A stretch of DNA of 64,000 nt from positions 1 to 64,000 of the IMG/VR virus record IMGVR_UViG_3300042308_001049. One strand, 5' to 3'. The position numbers were made by a program, and so were the translations under genes. The notes beneath the pieces are model-generated. The model did not search any database, was not told where the DNA came from, and saw nothing but the letters and a program-made list of their open reading frames with translations. The stretch's first letter is position 1, and each line of letters opens with the position of its first letter. Of this stretch, positions 25,346 through 33,276 are shown piece by piece. Source of the stretch: a virus.

Positions 25346-26076
25346 AAACAGTTTTTCTTGGAGATACACACGGTCGTTCCATCTGGAAAGATATTATTAA
25401 AGCAGAAAACCCTGACCGGGTTATCTTCTGGGGAGATTACTTTGACTCATTTAATATTCCAGGTGTATCTCAGATTCGTAACTTCAAAGACATTATCGAG
25501 TTCAAAGAGAACACTGATAAAGAAGTTATCATGTTGATTGGTAATCACGATCACCATTACATGGATGCTGGTGAGGCTTATAGTGGTCACCAAGCAGCAT
25601 TGCATTGGGATATTCATGATGTGTTGAAGCAGAATAAACATCATTTGCAAGTTGCTTACCAACTCAATAACATAATCTGTACTCACGCAGGATTGAGTCC
25701 TGTATGGTTGAGCCATTGCTTGCCTGGTTGGCAACATGAAAATGTAGTTGAACTTGTAAACGATCTATTCAAATACCACCCAAAACGATTCAATTTTAGT
25801 CAAGCTGGTTGGGATCCTTACGGTGATGATGAATCACAAGGTCCATTTTGGATTCGCCCTAGAGCTTTAATGAGATCTAATAAGGGTGAGAAAGGATTTA
25901 AGAAGAAATATATTCAAATAGTAGGACATACTCAAGTAACCAATATCATAGATTCTTTTGAAACTACTAAAAAGTCAATGGGTGGTAAATACTATCTGAT
26001 TGATGCTCAAGAAACCAATGGTTATGTTGTTTATCAAGATGGACAATTGATACCCTCTATAATTGATATTATGTAA
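25342..26076 (+). CDS. Calcineurin-like metallophosphoesterase
   Basis: 244 aa. Motifs in family order: GDTHGR (7-12), WGDYFD, GNHDHH, THAGLS and VGHTQV, which bind the two catalytic metals. Hydrolyses phosphoester bonds; protein, nucleotide or RNA targets cannot be told apart. Phages carry such enzymes near nucleotide and repair genes. Confidence 0.9.
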   Translation: MKTVFLGDTHGRSIWKDIIKAENPDRVIFWGDYFDSFNIPGVSQIRNFKDIIEFKENTDKEVIMLIGNHDHHYMDAGEAYSGHQAALHWDIHDVLKQNKHHLQVAYQLNNIICTHAGLSPVWLSHCLPGWQHENVVELVNDLFKYHPKRFNFSQAGWDPYGDDESQGPFWIRPRALMRSNKGEKGFKKKYIQIVGHTQVTNIIDSFETTKKSMGGKYYLIDAQETNGYVVYQDGQLIPSIIDIM

Positions 26077-26079
26077 GTC

Positions 26080-26583
26080 ATGGATAGATTCATGTATTTA
26101 AAAGCATTTTGTTCGCCATTCAAGCGACCTTCCCTTAGATGGTACTTTGGGAAGGTTGCTATTGGTGTTCCTTATTTTTTACCTCGCAAATGGGTTAAGG
26201 ATCCTAATCAACCAGGGTATAGAATATCTGTACCTAGAAAGGTTGGATTCGATCATTGTAGTTTAGGATGGAAAACAAAATGGACTGAGACTGACTATCG
26301 CTATGAATACTCTCCAATCCTATCATTTGTATTCTTCAAGTGGCAGATTGCAGTAACAGTTTGGACTTCACACCCAGACCCTTACTGGACAGCGTTCTTG
26401 TTTTACTATTACAAGACCAAAGGAACTCGGCATGAACGAATTGAGCAATGTAAGAAAGAGTTCCCACTCATATTTACTAGCTACAAACCAGGTAAACCAA
26501 AGGAGAAAATAAACTATTATGATATTATCTTAAAAGAAAAGTATAATGGTAAAAAGATTAAATCGACAACAAAAGAAAGATAA
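26080..26583 (+). CDS. Hypothetical protein, 167 aa
   Basis: Aromatic-rich (SLRWYFGKVAIGVPYFLPRKW, SFVFFKWQIAVTVWTSHPD), basic C-terminus. No signal peptide. No recognised family; end overlaps the next gene by 38 bases. Confidence 0.65.
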   Translation: MDRFMYLKAFCSPFKRPSLRWYFGKVAIGVPYFLPRKWVKDPNQPGYRISVPRKVGFDHCSLGWKTKWTETDYRYEYSPILSFVFFKWQIAVTVWTSHPDPYWTAFLFYYYKTKGTRHERIEQCKKEFPLIFTSYKPGKPKEKINYYDIILKEKYNGKKIKSTTKER

Positions 26584-26851
26584 AGCAATTAAAGACCTTA
26601 TCAATCAAATGTTTATTATTGCGGGCCATAATGTTACCTATGATGATATTGTAGGGGTTGAGCAATGGTTCAACAAATACACTATGACTGTTGAACAAGG
26701 TGAAGAATTTAAGAAGTGGGGTAAGCAATACCTTATGAAAAATCTTCAAATGCGAGCAGCTGCTGCTGAAAAAGAAATGATGTGGTTTAATGTAATGTGG
26801 GGATTGACTTACAGTAACTGGGAAGAATATCATAAACTAGATAAAAAATGA
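26546..26851 (+). CDS. Hypothetical protein, 101 aa
   Basis: Helical, basic N-terminus (VKRLNRQQKKDKAIKDL), Met-rich middle. Coupled to the next gene by ATGA. Confidence 0.6.
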   Translation: MVKRLNRQQKKDKAIKDLINQMFIIAGHNVTYDDIVGVEQWFNKYTMTVEQGEEFKKWGKQYLMKNLQMRAAAAEKEMMWFNVMWGLTYSNWEEYHKLDKK

Positions 26852-26994
26852 GAATAGAACGTTACGAACAATCTTACGAGTTTGTTGTTTTACCTAGCAT
26901 CAAATTTGTCTATGATAAAATCCTATTTGGATATTACTGTGTGGATATTATTTGGGGTCGTTGGGGATTTTCATTATCTTGGGGACATAAATAA
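26848..26994 (+). CDS. Hypothetical protein, 48 aa
   Basis: ATGA start; Trp/Gly-rich ending (IIWGRWGFSLSWGHK). Function unknown. Confidence 0.5.
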   Translation: MRIERYEQSYEFVVLPSIKFVYDKILFGYYCVDIIWGRWGFSLSWGHK

Positions 26995-26996
26995 AA

Positions 26997-27245
26997 ATGC
27001 TAATGACTGAGGAAATTTTCAAAGAGCTCAACTTCGAACGCATCAAAGTATCGACTGAGGAGTCAGGTGCTGCTCCTTTCCACTACTACACCTTAGATAT
27101 TGGAGACATTTGCCTTATTAGTAATTCTAGTGATGAAGCCGAAAAGGAAGGATGGTATTGCTCCATCTTTGACTCAATGACTTTAAAAATTAAAGGTGAA
27201 GGTGATTTGAGAGCGTTAGTAGATATTCTAAAACTCAACTCATGA
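26997..27245 (+). CDS. Hypothetical protein, 82 aa
   Basis: Alpha/beta protein with a LDIGDICLISNSSDEAE segment. ATGA overlap into the next gene. No recognised family. Confidence 0.6.
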   Translation: MLMTEEIFKELNFERIKVSTEESGAAPFHYYTLDIGDICLISNSSDEAEKEGWYCSIFDSMTLKIKGEGDLRALVDILKLNS

Positions 27246-27394
27246 GACAGAATTTAAATGAGCAGCAAAACTGGGTTGTGGTAGAGATACCTAACCTGGT
27301 TCCTCATTATTTTAATACATTTGAAGAGGCTCTAAATAATGCAATTAAAGGTCACTTGATGACTGAAACATATTACAAGTACCATTATGAATAA
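27242..27394 (+). CDS. Hypothetical protein, 50 aa
   Basis: WVVVEIPNLVPHYFNTFEEAL looks like a small beta-alpha fold. Overlaps thyX by 8 bases. Confidence 0.5.
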   Translation: MRQNLNEQQNWVVVEIPNLVPHYFNTFEEALNNAIKGHLMTETYYKYHYE

Positions 27395-28016
27395 CAAAAC
27401 AAACATAGTAGAACTCATTGGTCACTACGGCAATGATTTAATCCATGCCAGTAGTGCTTGGACTAGCACCTCTCGAGACCTAACAGAAGAAAAGATTGCT
27501 CGAGTTCCTAAACTGCTTAAAATGCTAGCGACAGAAGGACACCACACTCCTTTTGAGAAATCGTCACTACACTTTTTAGTAACAGTAGATCAGGCAACAC
27601 ATATCCACTTACTGAAACATCGTATTGGAGTTTCTATCAACGGAGAGTCTGCTCGATATAAAGAACTTAAGGAGGATAAAATGTATTTACCTTACGATTG
27701 GAGCAATACTTGGTTAAATAAACTTGAAACTTATACTAATGAAGGTAATAAGTTATATCATGAAGCTCTTGAATACTTTACTCCAATCTTAGGACGTAAA
27801 CGTGCTAAAGAATCTGCTCGCTTCTTCAAAGCATTCAATAGTCAAATCACAATGGATATTATGTTCAACTGGAGGAGCTTCTATCACTTCCAGCAACTAA
27901 GAAATAGCGAACATGCCCAGGTAGAAGTTAAATTATTAGCCCAAGATATGCTTGACCAAGTAAAAGCTATTGAAGGTAATCCTTTTAAATATACAATAGA
28001 GGGTTTTGGATTATAA
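27387..28016 (+). CDS. thyX: Flavin-dependent thymidylate synthase ThyX
   Basis: 209 aa, normal ThyX length. The signature RHR..S.NE.S.RY appears as KHRIGVSINGESARY around residues 77-91; TPFEKSSLHFLV, the SARFFKAFNSQITMDIMFNWRS helix and the EHAQVEVK helix complete the FAD/dUMP site. Makes dTMP from dUMP using methylene-tetrahydrofolate and FAD. The E to G change in the NE position is unusual and could be checked. Supplies thymidylate for phage replication. Confidence 0.92.
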   Translation: MNNKTNIVELIGHYGNDLIHASSAWTSTSRDLTEEKIARVPKLLKMLATEGHHTPFEKSSLHFLVTVDQATHIHLLKHRIGVSINGESARYKELKEDKMYLPYDWSNTWLNKLETYTNEGNKLYHEALEYFTPILGRKRAKESARFFKAFNSQITMDIMFNWRSFYHFQQLRNSEHAQVEVKLLAQDMLDQVKAIEGNPFKYTIEGFGL

Positions 28017-28157
28017 ACAAATGAAACTAGAAGTAGTAATTAAACTTCCCTTATCAAACTAAAATAAAGAAACCTCTATTAATTAAGATAGAATCAATCT
28101 ATATAACAACCTCCTAACATATTTAAAGCCCTACATATTTTCTAATATTTATAATAT
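28017..28157 (+). other. AT-rich intergenic leader
   Basis: 141 bases between thyX and the adhesin genes. Holds only a 13-codon reading (28021-28062) and, at 28146-28153, the TATTTATA motif 5 bases before the next start. No host-type promoter. Confidence 0.4.
28146..28153 (+). promoter_or_regulatory. TATTTATA motif, possible late promoter
   Basis: TATTTATA 4 bases before the adhesin start. The position so close to the ATG means the transcript would be almost leaderless if this is a -10 box. Confidence 0.35.
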
Positions 28158-28892
28158 ATGGCAACATCATACGGAGGACCAGTTTATACAAGCGTATCCC
28201 AAGTTACAGGACCAACAGGATGGTATCCTATTAGATTATCTAATGGGACAGCTATGGTTTATATCAACCAAGACTATGATGGTGGTGGTTGGGTGTTAGT
28301 TGGAGCTAACCGTATTAATACTGGTGGTATGACCAATTTAGAGTATTATGATGCGGTTAACAGTTGTAATTATAGAAATTCTCAAAACCAAGTCCAGGTA
28401 ACTACTAGTACTAGTTTAAGTGATGTAAATGCTTTTGTTGGAGTTAATTATTGGCAAGAATTAGCAGGTAGATTAACTGCTAATAGAATTACAGTAGTTC
28501 AATATGTGTCTACTTCAGTTGTAGGTTTGAATGCTACAGGATCACATAATAAGCGTTATAGATGGAGAGGTTCATTTAGTAATGCAACCTATACTTTTAA
28601 TGCCTCAACTTTTACTTGGACTAATGTTGAAGGGCTGAGTGATGAAACTGGAACCGGAGCTCCTGGTTTCTTTAGTTATCACGCTGCTAATGGATTCCCA
28701 CTAACTACTTATGATAACTACGGGTATTGGAACGCTTGTGCTACCTATTACACTAACCAAGGATTCTGGTATGGAAGTTGCTGGTCAGGAAATATTTGGG
28801 GTGGTGGGCCTGGTAATTATTATCAAGATGCTTATTATTGGGATAGTTCAGGAGGTGATTATTGGAATTATGGAGCAGTTTATATTAAATAA
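28158..28892 (+). CDS. Fibrinogen/intelectin-like virion adhesin
   Basis: 244 aa. DYDGGGWVLVGANRIN resembles the GGGWTLV signature of fibrinogen-C-terminal and intelectin-like lectin domains; the C-terminal half is aromatic and glycine rich (FWYGSCWSGNIWGGGPG). No lysozyme or enzymatic motif. Probably a tail or capsid surface protein binding a host glycan. It lies with two LamG-like genes in a region lacking host-type promoters. Family call is by motif only. Confidence 0.55.
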   Translation: MATSYGGPVYTSVSQVTGPTGWYPIRLSNGTAMVYINQDYDGGGWVLVGANRINTGGMTNLEYYDAVNSCNYRNSQNQVQVTTSTSLSDVNAFVGVNYWQELAGRLTANRITVVQYVSTSVVGLNATGSHNKRYRWRGSFSNATYTFNASTFTWTNVEGLSDETGTGAPGFFSYHAANGFPLTTYDNYGYWNACATYYTNQGFWYGSCWSGNIWGGGPGNYYQDAYYWDSSGGDYWNYGAVYIK

Positions 28893-28898
28893 AAGATT

Positions 28899-29132
28899 AT
28901 GCCAAGAAATACTCAATTAAAACCCATGAAACTTGTAATGTCTCGTAGTAGTGAAACTACTTGGGATATGGTTGTAACTATTATTGAAGATGGAAGTTTA
29001 ATAGTTAGTGAACTTAATTTACTTTTACTCCCAGAAATGCTCAATAAAGAATATTTTGATAACTGGCAAAATCAATTAGAGCATTCCCCAGTTCTTAATA
29101 TTGTAGAAACAGAAAGAATTAATTTACCTTAA
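28899..29132 (+). CDS. Hypothetical protein, 77 aa
   Basis: Small alpha/beta protein between adhesin genes, 6 bases after the previous stop and 1 base before the next start. Perhaps a chaperone or cap for its neighbours; no motif supports this. Confidence 0.6.
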   Translation: MPRNTQLKPMKLVMSRSSETTWDMVVTIIEDGSLIVSELNLLLLPEMLNKEYFDNWQNQLEHSPVLNIVETERINLP

Positions 29133-29133
29133 A

Positions 29134-29784
29134 ATGGCATTTTTTCATTCACCTCGTATTGTAACAGATGGGTTAGTATTAGCTTTAGATGCTGCTAATT
29201 CTCTATCTTATCCAGGATCAGGTACTACATGGACTGATCTAAGTGGGAAAGGAAATAATGGTACATTAGTTAATGGGCCTACATTTGATCAAGCTAATGG
29301 AGGTTCAATTGTGTTTGATGGTACTGATGATTATGTTAACTTACCAGATGGGCTATTATCAGGAACTGGTGACTTTACGATAATTCAGTGGGTCCAATGT
29401 GATGGGGCTGGGATTGGAACTACTTTTGGTAATTTCGGTGCGGGTACTTTACAATTTGGGTGGTCTGCTTCCTATGTTTTTTTATGGCTAGGTAATAGTA
29501 GTGCATATGCTTCTCCTGCTAATTTTACAACTGCAATTACTATGATTGCAGGGAGAAGGATTGGAACTACAACCAATTATTTAAAAAATGGGACAGTATT
29601 AACTACCGGTAGTTCAGGTGCTTCGATAGGGAATTCGAGCGCAAACTTTAGGATTGGAACTAACACTTCAACTACCGAGCAGTATAATGGTAAAATTTAT
29701 ACGACAATGGTTTATAATAGAGGACTTTCTAATACTGAAATCCTACAAAATTATCAAGCTTTAAAAACACGATTTGGATTATGA
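29134..29784 (+). CDS. LamG/concanavalin-like virion protein
   Basis: 216 aa. GLVLALDAANSLSYPGSGTTW, DLSGKGNNGTLVNGP, IVFDGTDDYVNL and FTIIQWVQ form the LamG-3/concanavalin A-like jelly roll, ending YNRGLSNTEILQNYQALKTRFGL. This module is common on phage tails and binds sugars. Paralogue of the protein at 30073. Coupled to the next gene by ATGA. Confidence 0.8.
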   Translation: MAFFHSPRIVTDGLVLALDAANSLSYPGSGTTWTDLSGKGNNGTLVNGPTFDQANGGSIVFDGTDDYVNLPDGLLSGTGDFTIIQWVQCDGAGIGTTFGNFGAGTLQFGWSASYVFLWLGNSSAYASPANFTTAITMIAGRRIGTTTNYLKNGTVLTTGSSGASIGNSSANFRIGTNTSTTEQYNGKIYTTMVYNRGLSNTEILQNYQALKTRFGL

Positions 29785-30053
29785 TAGATCAAGAATACGA
29801 AAATAGACGTTTTGTAATATTTGAGGTAACAGAATTACCTCTTATAGATTTTAATCAAGTATATGAAACTGATATTGATACAGTACGTAAATCAGTAGAC
29901 GGAACAAAAACATTTGTTAAATATGATTTACCAGAACCTTCTTCGGTAACAGCTTTAACTACTAAGTCTCAAGAGTATACTTATGATGAAATATTACAAA
30001 TATTAAGCACACCTGAGTGGACTAAGGCGATGCCTCCTTATCCCCCAAATTAA
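29781..30053 (+). CDS. Hypothetical protein, 90 aa
   Basis: ATGA overlap. Contains VIFEVTELPLIDFNQVYET and a PEWTKAMPPYPPN ending. Sits between two LamG genes, so it may be a tail-associated accessory. Confidence 0.6.
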   Translation: MIDQEYENRRFVIFEVTELPLIDFNQVYETDIDTVRKSVDGTKTFVKYDLPEPSSVTALTTKSQEYTYDEILQILSTPEWTKAMPPYPPN

Positions 30054-30065
30054 TATTTATAAATA
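30054..30065 (+). promoter_or_regulatory. TATTTATA/TATAAATA motif, possible late promoter
   Basis: Overlapping TATTTATA (30054-30061) and TATAAATA (30058-30065); the latter equals the T4 late -10 box on the + strand. Seven bases before the next ATG. Confidence 0.45.
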
Positions 30066-30072
30066 AAAGATA

Positions 30073-30744
30073 ATGGCAGCTTTTGGGGGACCTGATATAG
30101 TAACAAATGGATTAATTCTAGCTTTAGATGCTGCTAATCCTTTATCTTACCCTGGAACTGGAACAACATGGTATGATTTAAGTGGGAATGGGAGAAATTC
30201 TACATTAGTTAATGGTCCTGTGTGGGATTCTAAAGGATGGATGGGATTTGACGGTGCAGACGATAGAAGTACAACTTCATTTGGATTTTTATCAAATAGT
30301 GAATCTCATGAAGCCTGGGTGTATTCTAAAGGGAATGTATCTACTTATAATATGTTTATGGGTATAATTTTACCTTATTATGGGTTTTTTAATGGAAATA
30401 CTTTTATAGTCCAAGATTATGTTGGTGGTGTTCAAGTTGGATATTATACTGGCACTTTATCTCTTAATAGATGGTATCATTTTTTAAGTACCCGTTCTTA
30501 TAATGGAACTAATACTACATTAACTACATACATAAATGGTACCTTATCAGCTCAAGCAACATACAGTGGAGCTCCTAGTATAGCTGGAGGAACTTGGGCT
30601 ATTGGAAACTGGGATGCACCATCAGCCGGAGCAAGCTACCCATTTTATGGTGATGTTTCAATAGTAAATTTTTATAATAGAGCACTATTATTAGAGGAAG
30701 TCCAACAAAATTACCAATCATTTAAAACACGATTTGGATTATAA
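30073..30744 (+). CDS. LamG/concanavalin-like virion protein (paralogue)
   Basis: 223 aa. Starts GLILALDAANPLSYPGTGTTW and DLSGNGRNSTLVNGP and ends QQNYQSFKTRFGL, near-identical at both ends to the 29134 protein but divergent in the centre. This is the pattern of a duplicated tail module whose binding face has changed. Role: carbohydrate binding on the virion, inferred. Confidence 0.8.
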   Translation: MAAFGGPDIVTNGLILALDAANPLSYPGTGTTWYDLSGNGRNSTLVNGPVWDSKGWMGFDGADDRSTTSFGFLSNSESHEAWVYSKGNVSTYNMFMGIILPYYGFFNGNTFIVQDYVGGVQVGYYTGTLSLNRWYHFLSTRSYNGTNTTLTTYINGTLSAQATYSGAPSIAGGTWAIGNWDAPSAGASYPFYGDVSIVNFYNRALLLEEVQQNYQSFKTRFGL

Positions 30745-30832
30745 AAAAGTACTATTAATGCTCTTCTCTATTTTAAATTGATATAATTACACCCCTAAAG
30801 CACCTCTATCAAATTAACACATATTTATTAAC

Positions 30833-31192
30833 ATGAAAAAATCAATACTACGAGAGATAATTAAAGAAGAAATCTTTAAAGCATTAAAAGAAGTCACTAT
30901 TAGTAAAGAATATGAAACCCTTTACCTTGATGTAGATGATATTATTGATAACCTACTTAAATTAGAAGGAGTCACTATAGATAATGTAGATGGCATTGCC
31001 ACTAAATTATTTGGAGTTGATCCACAAGAAAATCCAGAGGCTTACGATGTTAGGTTTGATTATAAAAATGGGACTATAGATTATAGACCATTAAAGCCTA
31101 CCCTAAAAGGTGAAACTTTTCTTGAGACCTTAATGGATACATACGAGAAAAAATATAAATCTGATTTATTCTCCCCAGAAAAACCATACTAA
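30833..31192 (+). CDS. Hypothetical protein, 119 aa
   Basis: N-terminus KSILREIIKEEIFKALKE is a charged helix often seen on phage structural proteins; then an acidic domain. The 88-base gap before it is AT-rich with no clear promoter. No family recognised. Confidence 0.65.
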   Translation: MKKSILREIIKEEIFKALKEVTISKEYETLYLDVDDIIDNLLKLEGVTIDNVDGIATKLFGVDPQENPEAYDVRFDYKNGTIDYRPLKPTLKGETFLETLMDTYEKKYKSDLFSPEKPY

Positions 31193-31196
31193 CGGG

Positions 31197-31228
31197 TTTG
31201 GCTACCTAAAATATCTATCATACATTTA
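31197..31228 (+). promoter_or_regulatory. Bacteroidota-type promoter
   Basis: TTGGCT, 17 bp, TACATTTA (31221-31228). Confidence 0.7.
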
Positions 31229-31251
31229 GATAAATAAAAAGTAAATAAGAT

Positions 31252-31326
31252 ATGAGTAATTCAAATGTACCCTTACATTATCTAATACTTAAAAAAATTC
31301 TATTCATTATATTTGGATGGAGATAA
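31252..31326 (+). CDS. Micro-protein, 24 aa
   Basis: First start after the 31197 promoter. Hydrophobic C-terminal half (LILKKILFIIFGW). Could be a membrane peptide or a leader peptide. Confidence 0.35.
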   Translation: MSNSNVPLHYLILKKILFIIFGWR

Positions 31327-31386
31327 AAAAAGTTCAAACTTTAAGCTTTTTATTAACACCTCCCCATCCCAATATCCGTATATACG

Positions 31387-31413
31387 ACCCTCCAATAGGA
31401 GGGTTGTTTTAAC
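31387..31413 (+). terminator. Intrinsic terminator
   Basis: Stem ACCCTCC/GGAGGGT with an AATA loop, then TGTTTTAA. Confidence 0.75.
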
Positions 31414-31427
31414 TCCATTTTAAAACC

Positions 31428-31640
31428 ATGGCTCGTAAAAAACGTCAACAGTGTCAAATTAACCAAAAACGTTATGATAAAACGATATTATACGAGAATA
31501 AAACATGGCATGTAGTACATGAGCAAGATGGTTTATCATTTGCTGTTCAAGAAATAAGGAAAGGAGTAGTTGGTGGTAGAGTATTTCCATTTGCCCCTAA
31601 AGGCTTGGCTACTCAAAGAACAGATGTTATATTCATATAA
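31428..31640 (+). CDS. Small basic protein, 70 aa
   Basis: Basic N-terminus (ARKKRQQCQINQKRYDK) followed by a beta-rich domain. Starts 15 bases after a terminator; promoter not evident. Confidence 0.55.
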   Translation: MARKKRQQCQINQKRYDKTILYENKTWHVVHEQDGLSFAVQEIRKGVVGGRVFPFAPKGLATQRTDVIFI

Positions 31641-31658
31641 ATTAAAAAACAAGTAGTT

Positions 31659-31817
31659 ATGTTTGAAGCTAAGGTAGGTTATGATGCGGGTAATGGTGAA
31701 ATGTTTGTAGACCAAACCCAGGTATTTGAAACCGAGACAGAAGCAGAAGATTGGCTTGAATTTATGATGAACATGAGTTCAGATTATGATGTGGTTGAAA
31801 TCAATAAAATCAATTAA
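31659..31817 (+). CDS. Small acidic protein, 52 aa
   Basis: Leader GTAGTTATG. Strands plus helix (ETEAEDWLEFMMNM). No recognised family. Confidence 0.5.
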   Translation: MFEAKVGYDAGNGEMFVDQTQVFETETEAEDWLEFMMNMSSDYDVVEINKIN

Positions 31818-31818
31818 A

Positions 31819-31911
31819 ATGCATACTCAAATAATTTTACTAACAATAGTAGGAATATTGGTGCTATTGGGAGTGTATGGAATCGATTGGAATAAAACAA
31901 AAACAAAATAA
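31819..31911 (+). CDS. Membrane micro-protein, 30 aa
   Basis: One hydrophobic helix (ILLTIVGILVLLGVYGI) and a KTKTK tail; one base after the previous stop. Confidence 0.45.
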   Translation: MHTQIILLTIVGILVLLGVYGIDWNKTKTK

Positions 31912-31915
31912 CAAT

Positions 31916-32140
31916 ATGAATAACAATAATAACAATACCCAGCAACTCGATTACACGTATGAGGAACTTCAGGGTAAAGTAGTAATACTCTCACTATTGG
32001 AGGACGACGGAGAAGGAGGATACGATGAGAATAAAGAGTTCATCGAGGTACTATCTAAAAACGATTATGAGGACCTAGAACAAACGGTAGCCGAGTATCG
32101 AGAACAGGGAGTATTGGATGAGTATTATGTTGTGAAATAA
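31916..32140 (+). CDS. Acidic protein with Asn-rich start, 74 aa
   Basis: Starts with a run of asparagines, then a strongly acidic domain (LEDDGEGGYDENKEF). ATG 31916 is preferred; a longer in-frame reading starts inside the previous gene. Confidence 0.55.
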   Translation: MNNNNNNTQQLDYTYEELQGKVVILSLLEDDGEGGYDENKEFIEVLSKNDYEDLEQTVAEYREQGVLDEYYVVK

Positions 32141-32214
32141 TAACACCGGAATTTAACGCGTACGTACGTAGTACGTACGTGGTACTGATGTACTGATGTG
32201 TGTAAAGTGTGTGT

Positions 32215-32239
32215 GGGGTGCTGGGAAAACTAGCACCCC
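32215..32239 (+). terminator. Hairpin, possible terminator
   Basis: 8-bp stem GGGGTGCT/AGCACCCC with a 9-base loop. No U-tract follows, so termination is uncertain. Confidence 0.45.
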
Positions 32240-32496
32240 ATATCTATGGATTTAAGTAGATAATGAGATATAAAGATAATTAGATAATAATATAGGAAGA
32301 TAATAATATAAGTAGATACAAATGTGGTCTGCTACATATAGATGTATATTGGGAGATAAGGAGATACGGATGTGTGTGGAAAACGGGCGGACGAGTGGGT
32401 GGGGTGAGGGGTGGGGGGAGTGAACCCCCTCAACATGCACAAGCCAAGCCTTAGTCTCGATAAGAGATATAAGGATATATCAAAAAATGATAAAAG

Positions 32497-32558
32497 TTTT
32501 GACAGGGTTTGTTTGGCTTCCCCATCTCTTTTGACATTCTTTTGACAGAGTTTTGACA
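32497..32558 (+). repeat. TTTTGACA iterons, group 1
   Basis: TTTTGACA at 32497, 32529, 32540 and 32551; the last three have an exact 11-base period separated by TTC and GAG. Confidence 0.75.
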
Positions 32559-32697
32559 AAGTTTTAAAAAAAGAACAAAAAAAGCTGACAAAGGGGTTTT
32601 ACCCCCGGGGGATCTTCTGGGGGAGGGGGAGATCTTTCCACGCGATAGGCAAACCCTGTCCACCCCTATGGTTAATAGGCAAGATCTATCACCATTT

Positions 32698-32727
32698 TTT
32701 TGACATTCTTTTGACAGAGTTTTGACA
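32698..32727 (+). repeat. TTTTGACA iterons, group 2
   Basis: A perfect 30-base copy of 32529-32558: three TTTTGACA units at 11-base spacing, ending 5 bases before a promoter. Confidence 0.8.
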
Positions 32728-32732
32728 TTTTG

Positions 32733-32764
32733 TTTGGCCCCCTAAGAAATCTTTATTATCTTTA
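32733..32764 (+). promoter_or_regulatory. Bacteroidota-type promoter behind iterons
   Basis: TTGGCC (32734-32739), 17 bp, TATCTTTA (32757-32764). Iteron group 2 lies directly upstream, as an activator or operator array would. Confidence 0.55.
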
Positions 32765-32805
32765 TATTGGGGAAACCTACCCCGGGGGGGGGAGAGGAAA
32801 GTAGG

Positions 32806-32837
32806 TTTGGCTTCGTAAGAGAGGGATGTTATATTTA
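32806..32837 (+). promoter_or_regulatory. Bacteroidota-type promoter
   Basis: TTGGCT, 17 bp, TATATTTA (32830-32837), followed by the common GGTGTAATTAAAA leader. Confidence 0.8.
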
Positions 32838-32860
32838 GGTGTAATTAAAAAATAAATGTT

Positions 32861-33040
32861 ATGAGTATTGAAAACAGTTTCTCAGGTATCACTTTCCAAA
32901 TGGCTAAGGCGTTAGGTAAGTATCAAGGCTTTGCTCAGTTCTTGAAAGAAGGAAATGACACAATGACTAAAGAACAGATCATTGCTCGTTTAATTGAGAT
33001 TGATGAGGAGTTTGAGGCCAATGTTAAGAAAAAATCATAG
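32861..33040 (+). CDS. Small helical protein, 59 aa (paralogue A)
   Basis: Shares TF..MA.ALGKY.G...FL.E....TKE.II..L.E with the next cassette gene, which is also 59 aa. First cassette of the promoter array. Function unknown. Confidence 0.6.
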   Translation: MSIENSFSGITFQMAKALGKYQGFAQFLKEGNDTMTKEQIIARLIEIDEEFEANVKKKS

Positions 33041-33041
33041 G

Positions 33042-33073
33042 CTTGGCTACCCAAAAGATAGATGTTATATTTA
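33042..33073 (+). promoter_or_regulatory. Bacteroidota-type promoter
   Basis: TTGGCT, 17 bp, TATATTTA (33066-33073), starting 2 bases after a stop codon. Confidence 0.8.
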
Positions 33074-33095
33074 GGTGTAATTAAAAATTAAGGTT

Positions 33096-33275
33096 ATGGG
33101 AAACGAATTCATCAACATGCTCCAAACAGCAATGCGTTTTGCAAGTGCATTAGGTAAGCACGAGGGTAATATCAAATTTATCCTAAATGAACAAGATAAT
33201 CTCTCCAAAGAAGATATTATTCGCTACTTACAGGAGACATATGATGAAGTAAATTCAATACTTTCTCAGGAATAA
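33096..33275 (+). CDS. Small helical protein, 59 aa (paralogue B)
   Basis: Tandem paralogue of the 32861 gene (MRFASALGKHEGN, LSKEDIIRYL). Own promoter and leader. Confidence 0.6.
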   Translation: MGNEFINMLQTAMRFASALGKHEGNIKFILNEQDNLSKEDIIRYLQETYDEVNSILSQE

Positions 33276-33276
33276 G

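Larger units (their letters stand above)
32141..32860 (+). other. 720-base non-coding region with iterons, G-runs and tandem promoters
   Basis: No convincing gene. Contents in order: palindromic GTACGTACGTAGTACGTACGT (about 32160-32180), a GGGGTGCT/AGCACCCC hairpin (32215-32239), a G-rich run able to form a G-quadruplex (32397-32418), seven TTTTGACA repeats (32497-32727), a C/G-run block, a promoter at 32733, an inverted repeat AAACCTAC/GTAGGTTT (32773-32808) and a second promoter at 32806. Looks like a replication origin or master control region of the early cassette array; this is inference. Confidence 0.5.

Noticed and set aside
32252-32663. Minus-strand readings in the 32.3-32.7 kb region
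   Set aside because: Low-complexity, Ser/Pro/His-rich, no start context; the region is control DNA.
32497-32727. TTGACA as sigma-70 -35 boxes
   Set aside because: Bacteroidota promoters use TTTG/TAnnTTTG, and no TATAAT lies at 16-18 bp from these repeats.
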